A stretch of DNA of 41,877 nt from an uncultured Flavobacteriales bacterium (GTDB lineage: Bacteria; Bacteroidota; Bacteroidia; Flavobacteriales_D; Sanyastnellaceae). Positions 8,505 to 16,536 of the stretch are shown piece by piece. The stretch is from positions 1-41,877 of the forward strand of contig CAJQJX010000023.1 of NCBI GenBank assembly GCA_905478795.1, read 5' to 3'. Each line of letters begins with the position of its first letter. Positions within the stretch are counted from its first letter, which is position 1. Below the pieces are notes generated by a model, which had not been told where the DNA came from, did no database searches, and saw nothing but the letters and a program-made list of their open reading frames with translations. Position numbers and translations under genes: made by a program.

Positions 8505-9377
8505 CTACCAGCCAAAGTCGCTCCGCGCTCCTGCCCTCTGAAGGCGAACGCCTTTTTCCGTGCGGTGCACAGTAGCGGCCTCATTGTGGGCGTCGTGCTC
8601 AAACAAAAGCGTCCATTCCTCACGTTCTGCGCAAGTCAAAATGCGCTCTTTTTCTGTGACCGTCAACAAAGGCCGGGTATCGTAGCCCATCACCCACGCT
8701 GTGGGGATGTGGGTGGTCGCTGGCAAGAGGTCCGCAGTAAACAAGGCCTTGCGCCCGTCTTTCTTCAGTAGGGGCAACATTTGGCTTTCGGTGTGCCCAT
8801 CTACGAACAGCACGTCCAGGTCTGGAAATCCCGGAATGGGCTGCCGGGTATCGGTGGTTCCTTCGGCCCGGGGGATGAACTGAAGCTGTCCGGAAGCTTC
8901 AAGCGGGTGGATGTTCTCCTTGAGGAAGCTCGCCTTTTCTCGCGGGTTCGGGTCAGTGGCCCATTGCCAATGGCGTTCGGTGCTCCAAAAAATGGCGTTG
9001 GAGAAGGCGGGTTCGAATGTGTCGGGATCACTTGACCTTCTCCGGATGGCACCGCCACAGTGGTCAAAATGCAAGTGCGTCAAAAAGACATCGGTGATGT
9101 CGCTGCGTTGATATCCCAAAGCATGCAGCTGGACATCGAGGTCCTGTGGTTGAGGCATGTAATGGGAAAAGAACTTCGGGTCCTGTTTGTCTCCCATGCC
9201 GCAGTCGACAAGCATAAGGCGGTCACCTTCTTCAATGAGTAAGGAGCGCAAACCCCAGTCACATCGGTTTCGTTCATCGGTTGGGTGAGCCTTGGACCAG
9301 AGCGGCTTGGGGACCACGCCGAACATGGCGCCACCATCGAGCTTGAAAAGTCCGTGCGAAACGGTGTGTATCAACAT
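8505..9377 (-). CDS. MBL-fold metallo-hydrolase
   Basis: This 290-residue metallo-beta-lactamase-fold protein has the metal-binding motif HLHFDHCGG (about residue 100), an aspartate-containing GMGDKQDP strand region, a VDGHTESQM histidine and an FTADLLP aspartate. The arrangement fits the single-domain hydrolase group that includes lactonases and other hydrolytic enzymes; the substrate cannot be read from sequence. No signal peptide is seen, so it is probably cytoplasmic. On the minus strand a TACCTTTC box (9382-9389) ends 4 nt before the ATG at 9377. It is transcribed divergently from purB. Confidence 0.85.
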   Translation of the reverse strand: MLIHTVSHGLFKLDGGAMFGVVPKPLWSKAHPTDERNRCDWGLRSLLIEEGDRLMLVDCGMGDKQDPKFFSHYMPQPQDLDVQLHALGYQRSDITDVFLTHLHFDHCGGAIRRRSSDPDTFEPAFSNAIFWSTERHWQWATDPNPREKASFLKENIHPLEASGQLQFIPRAEGTTDTRQPIPGFPDLDVLFVDGHTESQMLPLLKKDGRKALFTADLLPATTHIPTAWVMGYDTRPLLTVTEKERILTCAEREEWTLLFEHDAHNEAATVHRTEKGVRLQRAGARSDFGW

Positions 9378-9412
9378 ATGCGAAAGGTAAGTGTCGCCTG
9401 AGCTTCAGTCTG

Positions 9413-9420
9413 TAATTTCG
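9413..9420 (+). promoter_or_regulatory. Candidate -7 box TAATTTCG upstream of purB
   Basis: This is the same octamer as in the smpB promoter, one mismatch from TAnnTTTG, and it lies 21 nt before the purB ATG at 9442. The -33 region has no clear TTTG. Confidence 0.35.
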
Positions 9421-9441
9421 GCGTTCAACCCGCCCGCAGCG

Positions 9442-10797
9442 ATGTCCGAAAATGCAGCCCTTCATGCCATCAGTCCGATTGATGGCCGTTACCGTCGCCA
9501 CACTGAGCCTTTGGCCGCTTATTTCTCCGAGGCTGGCCTCATTCAATACCGCATCCGCGTGGAGGTCGAGTACTTCATCGCTTTGCACGGTTTAGGGCTG
9601 GCCCAACTGCCGGAACTGACAGCCGAGCAAGTCCATGGGCTTCGCGCCATTTATGTGGAATTTGATACTGAAGGCGCCCTAGAGGTCAAGGGCATCGAAC
9701 GGACCACCAACCACGATGTCAAAGCCGTAGAGTATTTCATCAAGGACCGATTGGCGTCATTGGGACTGGACGGACGGTCGGAATTCGTGCACTTTGGATT
9801 GACGTCGCAGGACATCAACAATACGGCCATACCACTGTCTATGGCCGAAGCCACCACCGATGTGTTGTTGCCCGCCCTGCAGTCTGTACGCGATGACCTC
9901 GCCCAATTGGCCGAGCAATGGGCGGCGGTGCCCATGCTGGCGCGAACACATGGCCAGCCGGCGAGCCCGGTAACGTTGGGCAAGGAGCTTGCCGTCTTTG
10001 TGGAGCGCATGGACCACGCAGTGGCTCAATTCGAAGCGGTTCCATTTGCGGCCAAGTTCGGTGGCGCAACAGGTGGCTTCAACGCGCACCATGTGGCCTA
10101 CCCCGAGGTGAATTGGCACGCTTTTGCAGAGCAGTTTGTGCAAGAGGAGCTCGGCCTTCACCGCAGCCACCCCACCACGCAGATCGAGCATTACGATTAC
10201 CTCGCAGCGTGGTGCGATGCACTGCAGCGGATCCATACCATTCTCATTGACTTGGACCGCGACATCTGGCACTACATCAGCTTGGACTATTTCAAGCAAA
10301 AGGTGGTCGCAGGAGAAGTGGGGTCTTCAGCCATGCCGCATAAAGTCAACCCGATCGACTTCGAAAACAGCGAAGGAAACTTGGGGATGGCCAATGCTCT
10401 ATTGGGGCACTTGGCCCGAAAACTTCCCATCAGTAGGCTCCAGCGCGATCTCACAGACAGCACGGTCTTGCGCAATGTCGGGGTGCCCATTGGCCACAGT
10501 TTGGTGGCGTTGAATGCCCTGCGCAAAGGGTTGGGCAAGCTTGTGTTGAATGAGGCCAGGCTACAGGCGGACCTCGAATCACAGTGGGCAGTGGTCGCCG
10601 AAGCCATTCAGACCATTCTTCGCCGGGAAGGGGTCGAGAAGCCATATGAGTTGCTCAAAGACCTGACCCGCGGCAATGCCAGCATCGACGCGGATTCGAT
10701 CGCAGCCTTTATCACCGGACTTCCGGTGTCGGATACTGTGCGGGCTGAATTGCGGGCCATCACTCCGCACAACTATATCGGGACGACCGGAGCATGA
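9442..10797 (+). CDS. purB: Adenylosuccinate lyase
   Basis: PurB catalyses two fumarate-releasing steps in purine synthesis (SAICAR to AICAR and adenylosuccinate to AMP). The 451-residue protein begins with the PurB-type HAISPIDGRYR motif and contains RTTNHDVKAVE, FVHFGLTSQDINNTA, the ARTHGQPASP histidine segment and the superfamily signature GSSAMPHKVNPIDFEN. The ATG at 9442 was chosen over a GTG at 9391 because MSENAALHAISPIDGRY aligns with family N-termini. The stop overlaps the ABC exporter start as ATGA (10794), so the two genes form an operon, although their functions are unrelated. Confidence 0.96.
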   Translation: MSENAALHAISPIDGRYRRHTEPLAAYFSEAGLIQYRIRVEVEYFIALHGLGLAQLPELTAEQVHGLRAIYVEFDTEGALEVKGIERTTNHDVKAVEYFIKDRLASLGLDGRSEFVHFGLTSQDINNTAIPLSMAEATTDVLLPALQSVRDDLAQLAEQWAAVPMLARTHGQPASPVTLGKELAVFVERMDHAVAQFEAVPFAAKFGGATGGFNAHHVAYPEVNWHAFAEQFVQEELGLHRSHPTTQIEHYDYLAAWCDALQRIHTILIDLDRDIWHYISLDYFKQKVVAGEVGSSAMPHKVNPIDFENSEGNLGMANALLGHLARKLPISRLQRDLTDSTVLRNVGVPIGHSLVALNALRKGLGKLVLNEARLQADLESQWAVVAEAIQTILRREGVEKPYELLKDLTRGNASIDADSIAAFITGLPVSDTVRAELRAITPHNYIGTTGA

Positions 10798-12605
10798 GGA
10801 GGTTCAAGGACCTTTTCGGGCTGGTGTTGCGCTATCGCCTGAACCTCATTGGGAACATTGTATTCAATGCCCTCGGTTCGGTCCTCTCGCTCTTCACCTT
10901 TTTGGCCATTGTTCCCTTTTTGAGAATCCTGTTTCGCACGGATGGCTCGGCGGAAACCGGGGGGAGTACCCCTGCAGTATTTGACCGGGTCACTTCCGCT
11001 TTGGACCAGTACGTTGCGGCGAACGGCTCGGAGCAGGCCTTGCTCGTCATGTGCGGGGCCATCGCGGTATTGGCCTTGATCAAGAATGCCGTCACTTATT
11101 TGTCCTTCTACAGCTTGGCGACCATCCGGACTGGTGTCGCTCGAGACATGCGTAGCCAGTTGTTTGATCGCATTCTGGCCCTGCCTGTCGGGTATTTTAC
11201 CGAGCAGCGCAAAGGCGACTTAATCAGCCGAATGACCAATGATCTGATGGAGGTGGAGTTCAGCGTCATCGGGACGCTGGAAGTCTTGTTCAAGGCGCCG
11301 ATCATGATTGTGCTGTCCCTCGTGACCTTGTTTGCCATCAGTTGGGAACTCACCCTTTTTGCCTTGGTATTCATGCCGGTGTCGGGGTTCATTATTTCAC
11401 GTATTGCCACAGCGCTTCGGGGTGCCGCCGGAAGGGGAAAGGCGCGTCTTGGAGATTTGATCAGCAGACTGGAAGAGACGCTGGGCGCCATGATGGTGGT
11501 CAAGGCCTTTGATGCTGCCCCGCGATTTCGGGGCCGTTTCGCAGAACACAACGAAGGGTATTTCCAGCTGATGCGCAAGCTCTACAAGCGGGAGTACCTG
11601 AGTTCGCCAGTGAGTGAGTTTGTCTCTATGACGGTCATCGCGATCCTGCTTGCTGTGGGGGGGCGACTCGTGTTGAGCGGAGAAGGGCTCGAAGGTGAGT
11701 TGTTCATTGGGTACTTGGTGGTGTTTAGTCAAATCATACCTCCAGCACGTTCGTTGAGCGATGCCATTTTTAAAGTCCAAAAAGGAGCGGCGTCGCTCGA
11801 CCGTTTGGATGAAGTGCTTCAGGCCGAAGTCACTGTCGCCGAACCGGCCGTACCGGTCCCCGTGGATTTTCAAGATGAGGTGCGTTTGGATGAGGTCAGC
11901 TTCCGTTATGCCGGTGCTTCAGAATGGGCACTCGACGGTTTTAGTTTGACGGTTAAAAAAGGGGAGACTGTCGCTTTGGTGGGGCCTTCGGGCAGCGGGA
12001 AAACCACAGTCGCGCGTTTGTTGCTCAGGTTGTACGATCCAGAACAAGGGCATGTCCGCATGGATGGCCTGGACCTGCGTGAGGCTGCAACCGGAGCGGT
12101 GAGGAGCAAGATTGGATTTGTGACCCAGGACCCGCTGCTGTTCAACGACACGGTAGCGGCGAACATCGCCTTGTTCGATGAGGGCCTCGATGCTGAGCGC
12201 GTTCAGACCGTCGCAGAGATTGCCCACGCCATGGAGTTCATCGACCAACTTCCAGAACGTTTTGAAACGACGATAGGAGACGGTGGTGGAAGACTTTCAG
12301 GTGGCCAACGTCAGCGTCTTGCCATCGCGCGGGCCTTGTACCACGACCCTCCCATTTTGGTGCTCGATGAGGCCACCAGCGCCTTGGATGCCGAAGGAGA
12401 GCGTTTGGTTCAAGCCGCTATAGAGCGGGTCATGGAAGACAGGACTGCAGTGGTGATTGCCCATCGTCTGTCCACCGTAAGGCGGGCTGACCGCATCATC
12501 GTTATGGAGTGTGGTCGCATCGCGGAATCGGGCAGCCATGAGGAGCTGATGGCGGCAAAAGGGGTTTACCATGGTATGGTAGCCTTGCAGCAGTTGGAAG
12601 GTTGA
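10794..12605 (+). CDS. MsbA-like ABC exporter (fused membrane and ATPase domains)
   Basis: This 603-residue half-transporter would work as a homodimer in the inner membrane. The first 340 or so residues form the six-helix exporter domain, including the coupling region YFTEQRKGDLISRMTNDL. The ATPase domain has Walker A GPSGSGKTT, Q-loop TQDPLLF, signature LSGGQRQRLAIARAL, Walker B ILVLDEATSALD and the H-loop AHRLSTV. The closest functional type is MsbA (lipid A/phospholipid flipping), which Bacteroidota often encode in this form, but drug or lipid export cannot be separated from sequence. It is coupled to purB by an ATGA overlap. Confidence 0.9.
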   Translation: MRRFKDLFGLVLRYRLNLIGNIVFNALGSVLSLFTFLAIVPFLRILFRTDGSAETGGSTPAVFDRVTSALDQYVAANGSEQALLVMCGAIAVLALIKNAVTYLSFYSLATIRTGVARDMRSQLFDRILALPVGYFTEQRKGDLISRMTNDLMEVEFSVIGTLEVLFKAPIMIVLSLVTLFAISWELTLFALVFMPVSGFIISRIATALRGAAGRGKARLGDLISRLEETLGAMMVVKAFDAAPRFRGRFAEHNEGYFQLMRKLYKREYLSSPVSEFVSMTVIAILLAVGGRLVLSGEGLEGELFIGYLVVFSQIIPPARSLSDAIFKVQKGAASLDRLDEVLQAEVTVAEPAVPVPVDFQDEVRLDEVSFRYAGASEWALDGFSLTVKKGETVALVGPSGSGKTTVARLLLRLYDPEQGHVRMDGLDLREAATGAVRSKIGFVTQDPLLFNDTVAANIALFDEGLDAERVQTVAEIAHAMEFIDQLPERFETTIGDGGGRLSGGQRQRLAIARALYHDPPILVLDEATSALDAEGERLVQAAIERVMEDRTAVVIAHRLSTVRRADRIIVMECGRIAESGSHEELMAAKGVYHGMVALQQLEG

Positions 12606-12635
12606 CGGGCGGGTCGGACCAACCCCTGCCGTCGG

Positions 12636-12643
12636 TACTTTTG
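12636..12643 (+). promoter_or_regulatory. -7 box TACTTTTG for the DUF983 gene
   Basis: This is an exact TAnnTTTG match that ends 4 nt before the GTG start at 12648. The spacing would place the transcription start at the initiation codon itself. Confidence 0.5.
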
Positions 12644-12647
12644 TAGG

Positions 12648-13052
12648 GTGCAGTCCCCACGTTCATTCATCGCGAGCATTCTTGGCAACCACTGTCCTGC
12701 TTGCCGCGAGGGACGCCTGTTCACAGTGCGCAATCCTTATCGATGGCGCACCATCAATGCACTGCATCCTGCTTGTCCAAAATGCGGAGAGAATTTCCTG
12801 CGGGAGCCCGGCTTTTATTTTGGTGCGGCATATGTCAATTATGGTATGACAGTGGCCCTCTGGGTGGCCGTACTCGTGGCACTTTACACCTTTGGGGCCT
12901 TGGGATGGATCGAGTTTACTGGGATGTTTGACCAGCCGGAAACCTTTCTGTATTCGGGGGTGGCTGCACTGCTGGTCCTCCTCCCGCCCATACAGCGTTT
13001 GAGTCGTTCCCTTTGGATCCACTTCTTTGTGCGCTTCAAGCGCAAGGCGTAA
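12648..13052 (+). CDS. DUF983 membrane protein
   Basis: This 134-residue protein fits DUF983: an N-terminal CPACREGRLF zinc-ribbon-like half, a second half HPACPKCGENFLREPGFYFGAAYVNYG, then two hydrophobic helices (about 60-82 and 98-115). The four cysteines probably bind a metal at the membrane surface; this is inferred from spacing. The family's function is unknown. The start is GTG at 12648, supported by a perfect -7 box 4 nt upstream and by the conserved N-terminus. An inverted repeat resembling a terminator follows the stop. Confidence 0.88.
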   Translation: MQSPRSFIASILGNHCPACREGRLFTVRNPYRWRTINALHPACPKCGENFLREPGFYFGAAYVNYGMTVALWVAVLVALYTFGALGWIEFTGMFDQPETFLYSGVAALLVLLPPIQRLSRSLWIHFFVRFKRKA

Positions 13053-13073
13053 AACAAAAAGGGCATAAAATGA

Positions 13074-13111
13074 GAAAGGGCCCTCGCGTTCGAGAGCCCC
13101 TTCGTTTCACC
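13074..13111. terminator. Hairpin downstream of DUF983, possibly bidirectional
   Basis: Arms GGGCCCTCG and CGAGAGCCC around a CGTT loop form a 9-bp stem with one mismatch. On the plus strand it is followed by CTTCGTTT, and on the minus strand by CCTTTCTCATTTT, so it could end transcription from either side. Confidence 0.5.
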
Positions 13112-13304
13112 AAATCGCCTGTTCCCTTGCGGGAGCGGCTGTAACCAAAACCATTACCCTTTACTGTGGCCCCTCCTTTAGGGTTTCATTTCTTGAAAAA
13201 AAAATCAAGAAAAAATTGTAATGCGCTTAAATACAGGAAGTTGAGGGTGATATTTTTTTTTGATCCTCTTCGGTTTTGAGCTCAACTCCTGATGAAGAGG
13301 GGGT
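13112..13304. promoter_or_regulatory. Gene-free, palindrome-rich leader region upstream of cysC
   Basis: No convincing ORF exists here. It contains a perfect 8-bp inverted repeat TTTCTTGA-A8-TCAAGAAA (13189-13212). It also has arms CCTCTTC (13265-13271) and GAAGAGG (13294-13300) enclosing the palindrome TTGAGCTCAA (13276-13285), which falls in the -33 region of cysC. The part from 13112 to 13180 folds well on the minus strand (GCTCCC-GCAA-GGGAAC) and runs into the terminator at 13111-13074. It may hold operators, a regulatory leader or a small antisense RNA; the sequence does not decide between them. Confidence 0.4.
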
Positions 13305-13312
13305 TATATTTG
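13305..13312 (+). promoter_or_regulatory. -7 box TATATTTG for cysC
   Basis: This is an exact TAnnTTTG match, ending 4 nt before the cysC ATG at 13317. The -33 position is occupied by the palindrome TTGAGCTCAA rather than a TTTG element, which suggests regulated transcription. Confidence 0.5.
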
Positions 13313-13316
13313 TGTG

Positions 13317-13775
13317 ATGACCAACGAGAGGCCTATCATTTGGATCACCGGACAGCCCGGTGCAGGCAAGTCGACCGTTGGGCGTGCGCTGTTGCAGTCG
13401 TTGCAGGAGGCTGGAGAAGATGCCTTTCTGGTTGATGGTGACGACCTCCGCGCGTTGACAGAAAATGCGGACTACAGTCCGGCTGGCCGGGAAGCCAACA
13501 TCCGCCGTGCCCAAGACATCGCCCTCTATCTCAGCCGTCAGGGGGGCATTGCGATCGTTGCGGTGGTGGCTCCTTTCCGTTGGTTGCGAGAGGAGTTTAA
13601 GGCCCGGGCATTTGTCAAAGAGGTGTTTGTACACACCTCAGAGGTCCGCGGACGAGAGCATTATCATTCCGAAGCGTATGGCGCTCCTGAATCCGATTAT
13701 TTGGACCTGGACACTACAGACGTTTCGGTAGAAGAGGGGGTGGGAGCCATTCGCTCATTTGTAGGGTTGGACTAA
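13317..13775 (+). CDS. cysC: Adenylyl-sulfate (APS) kinase, short divergent form
   Basis: CysC phosphorylates APS to PAPS. The 152-residue protein has the P-loop GQPGAGKST, the DGDDLR motif, REANIRRAQDIA and the APFRWLREE segment, all in family order. It is shorter than the usual 180-200 residues, and the C-terminal RDxKGLY-type motif is replaced by EVRGREHYHSEAYG, so substrate contacts there are altered. I chose the ATG at 13317 over the preceding GTG because of family alignment and box spacing. It is the first gene of cysC-DUF2061-cysD-cysN, with 1 nt to the next gene. The identity is strongly supported by this context. Confidence 0.88.
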   Translation: MTNERPIIWITGQPGAGKSTVGRALLQSLQEAGEDAFLVDGDDLRALTENADYSPAGREANIRRAQDIALYLSRQGGIAIVAVVAPFRWLREEFKARAFVKEVFVHTSEVRGREHYHSEAYGAPESDYLDLDTTDVSVEEGVGAIRSFVGLD

Positions 13776-13776
13776 C

Positions 13777-14022
13777 ATGTTAGAAGAAAAGAAATCCCGA
13801 AAGCGGCACATCGCCAAAACCATTACTTGGCGCGTCATCGCATCGGTCACGACCTTCACTTTTGTATATGTGGTTTTCGGGGACGTCAAAGCCGCCGGAG
13901 GAATCATGGTCGTGGAAAGCATCCTCAAAATGGTGCTGTACTATTTCCATGAGCGGGCATGGTTCCGCTACGGAAACATTGGGCGGACTGCAGTGAGTAA
14001 AGAACAGAGCAATGAGCAGTGA
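13777..14022 (+). CDS. DUF2061 membrane protein in the sulfate-activation operon
   Basis: This 81-residue protein matches DUF2061: KRHIAKTITWRVIASVTTF, a first hydrophobic segment with FVYVVFGD, then AAGGIMVVESILKMVLYYFHERAWFRYG. Two short helices suggest an integral inner-membrane protein. The family often lies beside cysC/cysD/cysN in marine Bacteroidota and Proteobacteria, from which a role in sulfate handling can be inferred but is not established. It begins 1 nt after cysC, and its 3' end overlaps the cysD start by 11 nt, so the operon arrangement is tight. Confidence 0.9.
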   Translation: MLEEKKSRKRHIAKTITWRVIASVTTFTFVYVVFGDVKAAGGIMVVESILKMVLYYFHERAWFRYGNIGRTAVSKEQSNEQ

Positions 14023-14920
14023 TTACAACTTGAGCCACCTCGATGAGCTCGAGGCAGAGGGGATATATGTACTGAGAGAGGTAGCGGCACAATTTGACCG
14101 CCCGGCCATCCTATTCAGCGGGGGAAAGGACAGCATTTGCGTCACCCACCTGGCGCGCAAAGCTTTTGCTCCAGCCCGGATCCCCATGCCTTTGGTTCAC
14201 ATCGACACGGGCCACAATTTCCCTGAGACGATTCAGTTTCGTGACGACCTCGTTCAAGAGCTGGGGGTACAATTGATTGTGGGCAGTGTCCAAGATTTGA
14301 TCGACAAGGGGGAAGTGACCGAGGAGAAGGGGTTCAATGCCTCGCGCAACCGCATCCAGACGCCCGCACTGATTTCTACCATTGAGGCGCATCAATTCGA
14401 TGCTTGTGTGGGTGGGGCACGCCGGGATGAAGAGAAGGCCCGTGCCAAGGAGCGCTTCTTCAGTCACAGGGATGATTTCAGCCAGTGGGATCCCAAGAAC
14501 CAGCGTCCTGAGTTGTGGGACTTGTACAACGGAAAGCACCAGCCCGGCGAGCATTTCCGAGTCTTTCCACTGAACAATTGGACGGAGTTGGACATTTGGA
14601 ACTACATCCTCCGAGAAAACATCGCCATTCCCAGCCTGTATTTCGCCCATGAGCGTGAGATCATCCGTCGCGAAGGGCAGATTTTGGCCAACAGTGCATA
14701 CCTCAATCTGCGGCCAGAAGAGGTTCCCGAAAAGTTGCAGGTTCGATTCAGAACCTTGGGTGACCTGACCATCACCGGCGCTGTCGAAAGCGATGCGGAC
14801 AGTCTAGAAAAGATTGTGGCCGAAGTGGCCGCCGCCCGGAAGACGGAGCGGGGCGGCCGAATGGACGACAAGCGGAGTCAATCCGCCATGGAAGACCGTA
14901 AAAAGGAAGGGTACTTCTAA
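14012..14920 (+). CDS. cysD: Sulfate adenylyltransferase subunit 2
   Basis: CysD is the ATP-pyrophosphatase-family subunit that makes APS from sulfate and ATP, driven by GTP hydrolysis in CysN. The 302-residue length is standard. The PP-loop FSGGKDS is at about residues 35-41, followed by HIDTGHNFPET, ASRNRIQT, CVGGARRDEEKARAKER and FPLNNWTELDIWNYI. The C-terminus RGGRMDDKRSQSAMEDRKKEGYF is highly characteristic. Its ATG lies inside the end of the DUF2061 gene, and cysN follows after 32 nt. Confidence 0.97.
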   Translation: MSSDYNLSHLDELEAEGIYVLREVAAQFDRPAILFSGGKDSICVTHLARKAFAPARIPMPLVHIDTGHNFPETIQFRDDLVQELGVQLIVGSVQDLIDKGEVTEEKGFNASRNRIQTPALISTIEAHQFDACVGGARRDEEKARAKERFFSHRDDFSQWDPKNQRPELWDLYNGKHQPGEHFRVFPLNNWTELDIWNYILRENIAIPSLYFAHEREIIRREGQILANSAYLNLRPEEVPEKLQVRFRTLGDLTITGAVESDADSLEKIVAEVAAARKTERGGRMDDKRSQSAMEDRKKEGYF

Positions 14921-14952
14921 ACCCTTCATAAGGAATAGAGCAGCAAGAAATC

Positions 14953-16203
14953 ATGGCACAGGGACTCCTTCGGTTTATTACGGCAGGCAGCGTAGACGAC
15001 GGCAAGAGCACGTTGATTGGACGCTTGTTGTACGACAGCAAAACCATCTTTGAAGACCAGCTCGAATCCATCGAGCAGGCCTCCAACCAGCGCGGTACGG
15101 ATGGCGCCGACCTCTCCCTTCTCACCGATGGCCTGCGGGCCGAGCGGGAGCAAGGCATCACCATCGACGTGGCCTACCGCTACTTCGCCACGCCGAAGCG
15201 CAAGTTCATCATCGCGGACGCTCCGGGACACATCCAGTACACCCGCAACATGGTGACAGGCGCCTCCACGGCCGACCTTGCCATCATTCTCATCGATGCC
15301 CGTGCGGGCTTGCTCGAGCAAACCCACCGGCACAGCTTTATCGCCCACCTCTTGGGCATCAAGCACATGGTCGTCTGCATCAATAAGATGGACTTGGTGG
15401 AGTGGGATGAGGCGCGGTACAATGAGATTGTGGACCTCTATCGCAGTTTTTCCAGCCGCTTGGATATACCGGACATTCGGTTCATTCCCATCAGTGCCTT
15501 GGCAGGCGACAATGTGGTCGACCGTTCAGAGCGGATGGCTTGGTATGATGGCCCAACCCTATTGAATCATCTGGAGAACGTACATGTGGCTGCGGACCGG
15601 AATATGCAGGACTGTAGGTTCCCGGTTCAATATGTCGTGCGTCCGCAAACCGATGAACACCGTGACTTCCGGGGGTATGCTGGTCGCGTGGCCGGTGGGG
15701 TGTTCAAAGTGGGCGACGCCGTCGTGGCCCTTCCCAGTGGGATGGGCAGCAAGGTGACCTCGATTGCGATTGGAGACAAGCAGATGGACATGGCTTTTCC
15801 GCCTCAGAGCGTGGTGATGACCCTTGCGGACGACATCGACTTGAGCAGAGGCGACATGCTGGTTCGCGAAAACAACCAGCCCGATTCAATCCAAGACCTG
15901 GACGCGAGGATTTGCTGGTTGGGTGAGCAGCCCATGCGTCCCGGAATCCGTTTCGAATTGCACCACACTTCCCGCGAGGTCAAGGCCGTGGTCAAAGAAG
16001 TGGTCTACAAACTGGACATCAATACGCTGCACCGCCTGGAAGAGGACCTAAGCATCGGCATGAACGACATTGCGCGGGTACGCATTCGAACAGCAGCACC
16101 GTTGCTGGTGGACGACTATCGCCGGAACCGCGCAACTGGTTCGTTTATCCTCGTCGATCCGGGAACGAGGTTGACGGTTGCCGCAGGAGTCTTGTACACC
16201 TGA
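14953..16203 (+). CDS. cysN: Sulfate adenylyltransferase subunit 1 (GTPase)
   Basis: CysN is an EF-Tu-like GTPase that couples GTP hydrolysis to APS formation by CysD. The G motifs are TAGSVDDGKSTLIGRLLYD, the switch region EREQGITIDVAYRYF, DAPGH and NKMD, followed by two beta-barrel domains. At 416 residues it is the compact form with no fused APS kinase domain, which agrees with a separate cysC upstream. It is the last gene of the operon, and a short hairpin follows at 16220. Without cysH or cysI nearby, the pathway here makes APS/PAPS but the window does not show their reduction. Confidence 0.96.
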   Translation: MAQGLLRFITAGSVDDGKSTLIGRLLYDSKTIFEDQLESIEQASNQRGTDGADLSLLTDGLRAEREQGITIDVAYRYFATPKRKFIIADAPGHIQYTRNMVTGASTADLAIILIDARAGLLEQTHRHSFIAHLLGIKHMVVCINKMDLVEWDEARYNEIVDLYRSFSSRLDIPDIRFIPISALAGDNVVDRSERMAWYDGPTLLNHLENVHVAADRNMQDCRFPVQYVVRPQTDEHRDFRGYAGRVAGGVFKVGDAVVALPSGMGSKVTSIAIGDKQMDMAFPPQSVVMTLADDIDLSRGDMLVRENNQPDSIQDLDARICWLGEQPMRPGIRFELHHTSREVKAVVKEVVYKLDINTLHRLEEDLSIGMNDIARVRIRTAAPLLVDDYRRNRATGSFILVDPGTRLTVAAGVLYT

Positions 16204-16219
16204 TCAGAAGTCGGTTCAG

Positions 16220-16238
16220 AGCCCTGTGCGGGCTTTCA
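16220..16238 (+). terminator. Possible terminator after cysN
   Basis: AGCCC-TGTGC-GGGCT forms a 5-bp GC-rich stem that ends in TTTC, 17 nt after the cysN stop. The stem and T-run are short, so the assignment is modest. Confidence 0.4.
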
Positions 16239-16502
16239 TTGATTTGAGATGCTCACTTTTCGGGTTTGCCCGTTGTCGAGATGCTGTTTGAGCAACGCGG
16301 CAGTGCGGATGCCGGATGGGCCACCCAGAATGTCATAAGTAGCCAACACCTTTGGAGCTTCCGGGTCCATGTTTGCCCCTGTGGAAGTTGTCCCGCAGTC
16401 ATCGCCACAATAGTTGAGAAACGACAACAAACAAGTGATCAAGGGGAGGCGGATGTGCTCAATTTGAAGAGGGAAACGCCAAAGACAACAACAGCTGCAC
16501 AA
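16236..16502 (-). CDS. Doubtful small Cys-rich ORF
   Basis: An 88-codon frame on the minus strand contains LPLITCLLSFLNYCGDDCG followed by a polar tail (LATYDILGGPSGIRTAALLKQHL). Read from an internal TTG near 16454, it could be a small exported protein or lipoprotein with the lipobox-like FLNYC. Against it: the longest start (TTG at 16502) falls next to the tRNA terminator, there is no ATG before mid-frame, and I recognise no family. I list it because it fills an otherwise empty 330-bp gap and its tail looks protein-like. Confidence 0.25.
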   Translation of the reverse strand: MCSCCCLWRFPLQIEHIRLPLITCLLSFLNYCGDDCGTTSTGANMDPEAPKVLATYDILGGPSGIRTAALLKQHLDNGQTRKVSISNQ

Positions 16503-16533
16503 AAAAAAGAGGCCCCTATTGGAGCCTCTTTCC
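16500..16533 (-). terminator. Rho-independent terminator of tRNA-Leu(CAG)
   Basis: On the minus strand AAAGAGGCTCC and GGGGCCTCTTT form a stem around AATA, followed by a run of eight or more T. It starts right after the tRNA 3' end at 16537. Confidence 0.85.
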
Positions 16534-16536
16534 TTG

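Noticed and set aside
13189-13212. The TTTCTTGA/TCAAGAAA repeat as a CRISPR-like or IS-end repeat
   Set aside because: It is a single pair with an A-tract loop, with no further copies, spacer units or transposase.
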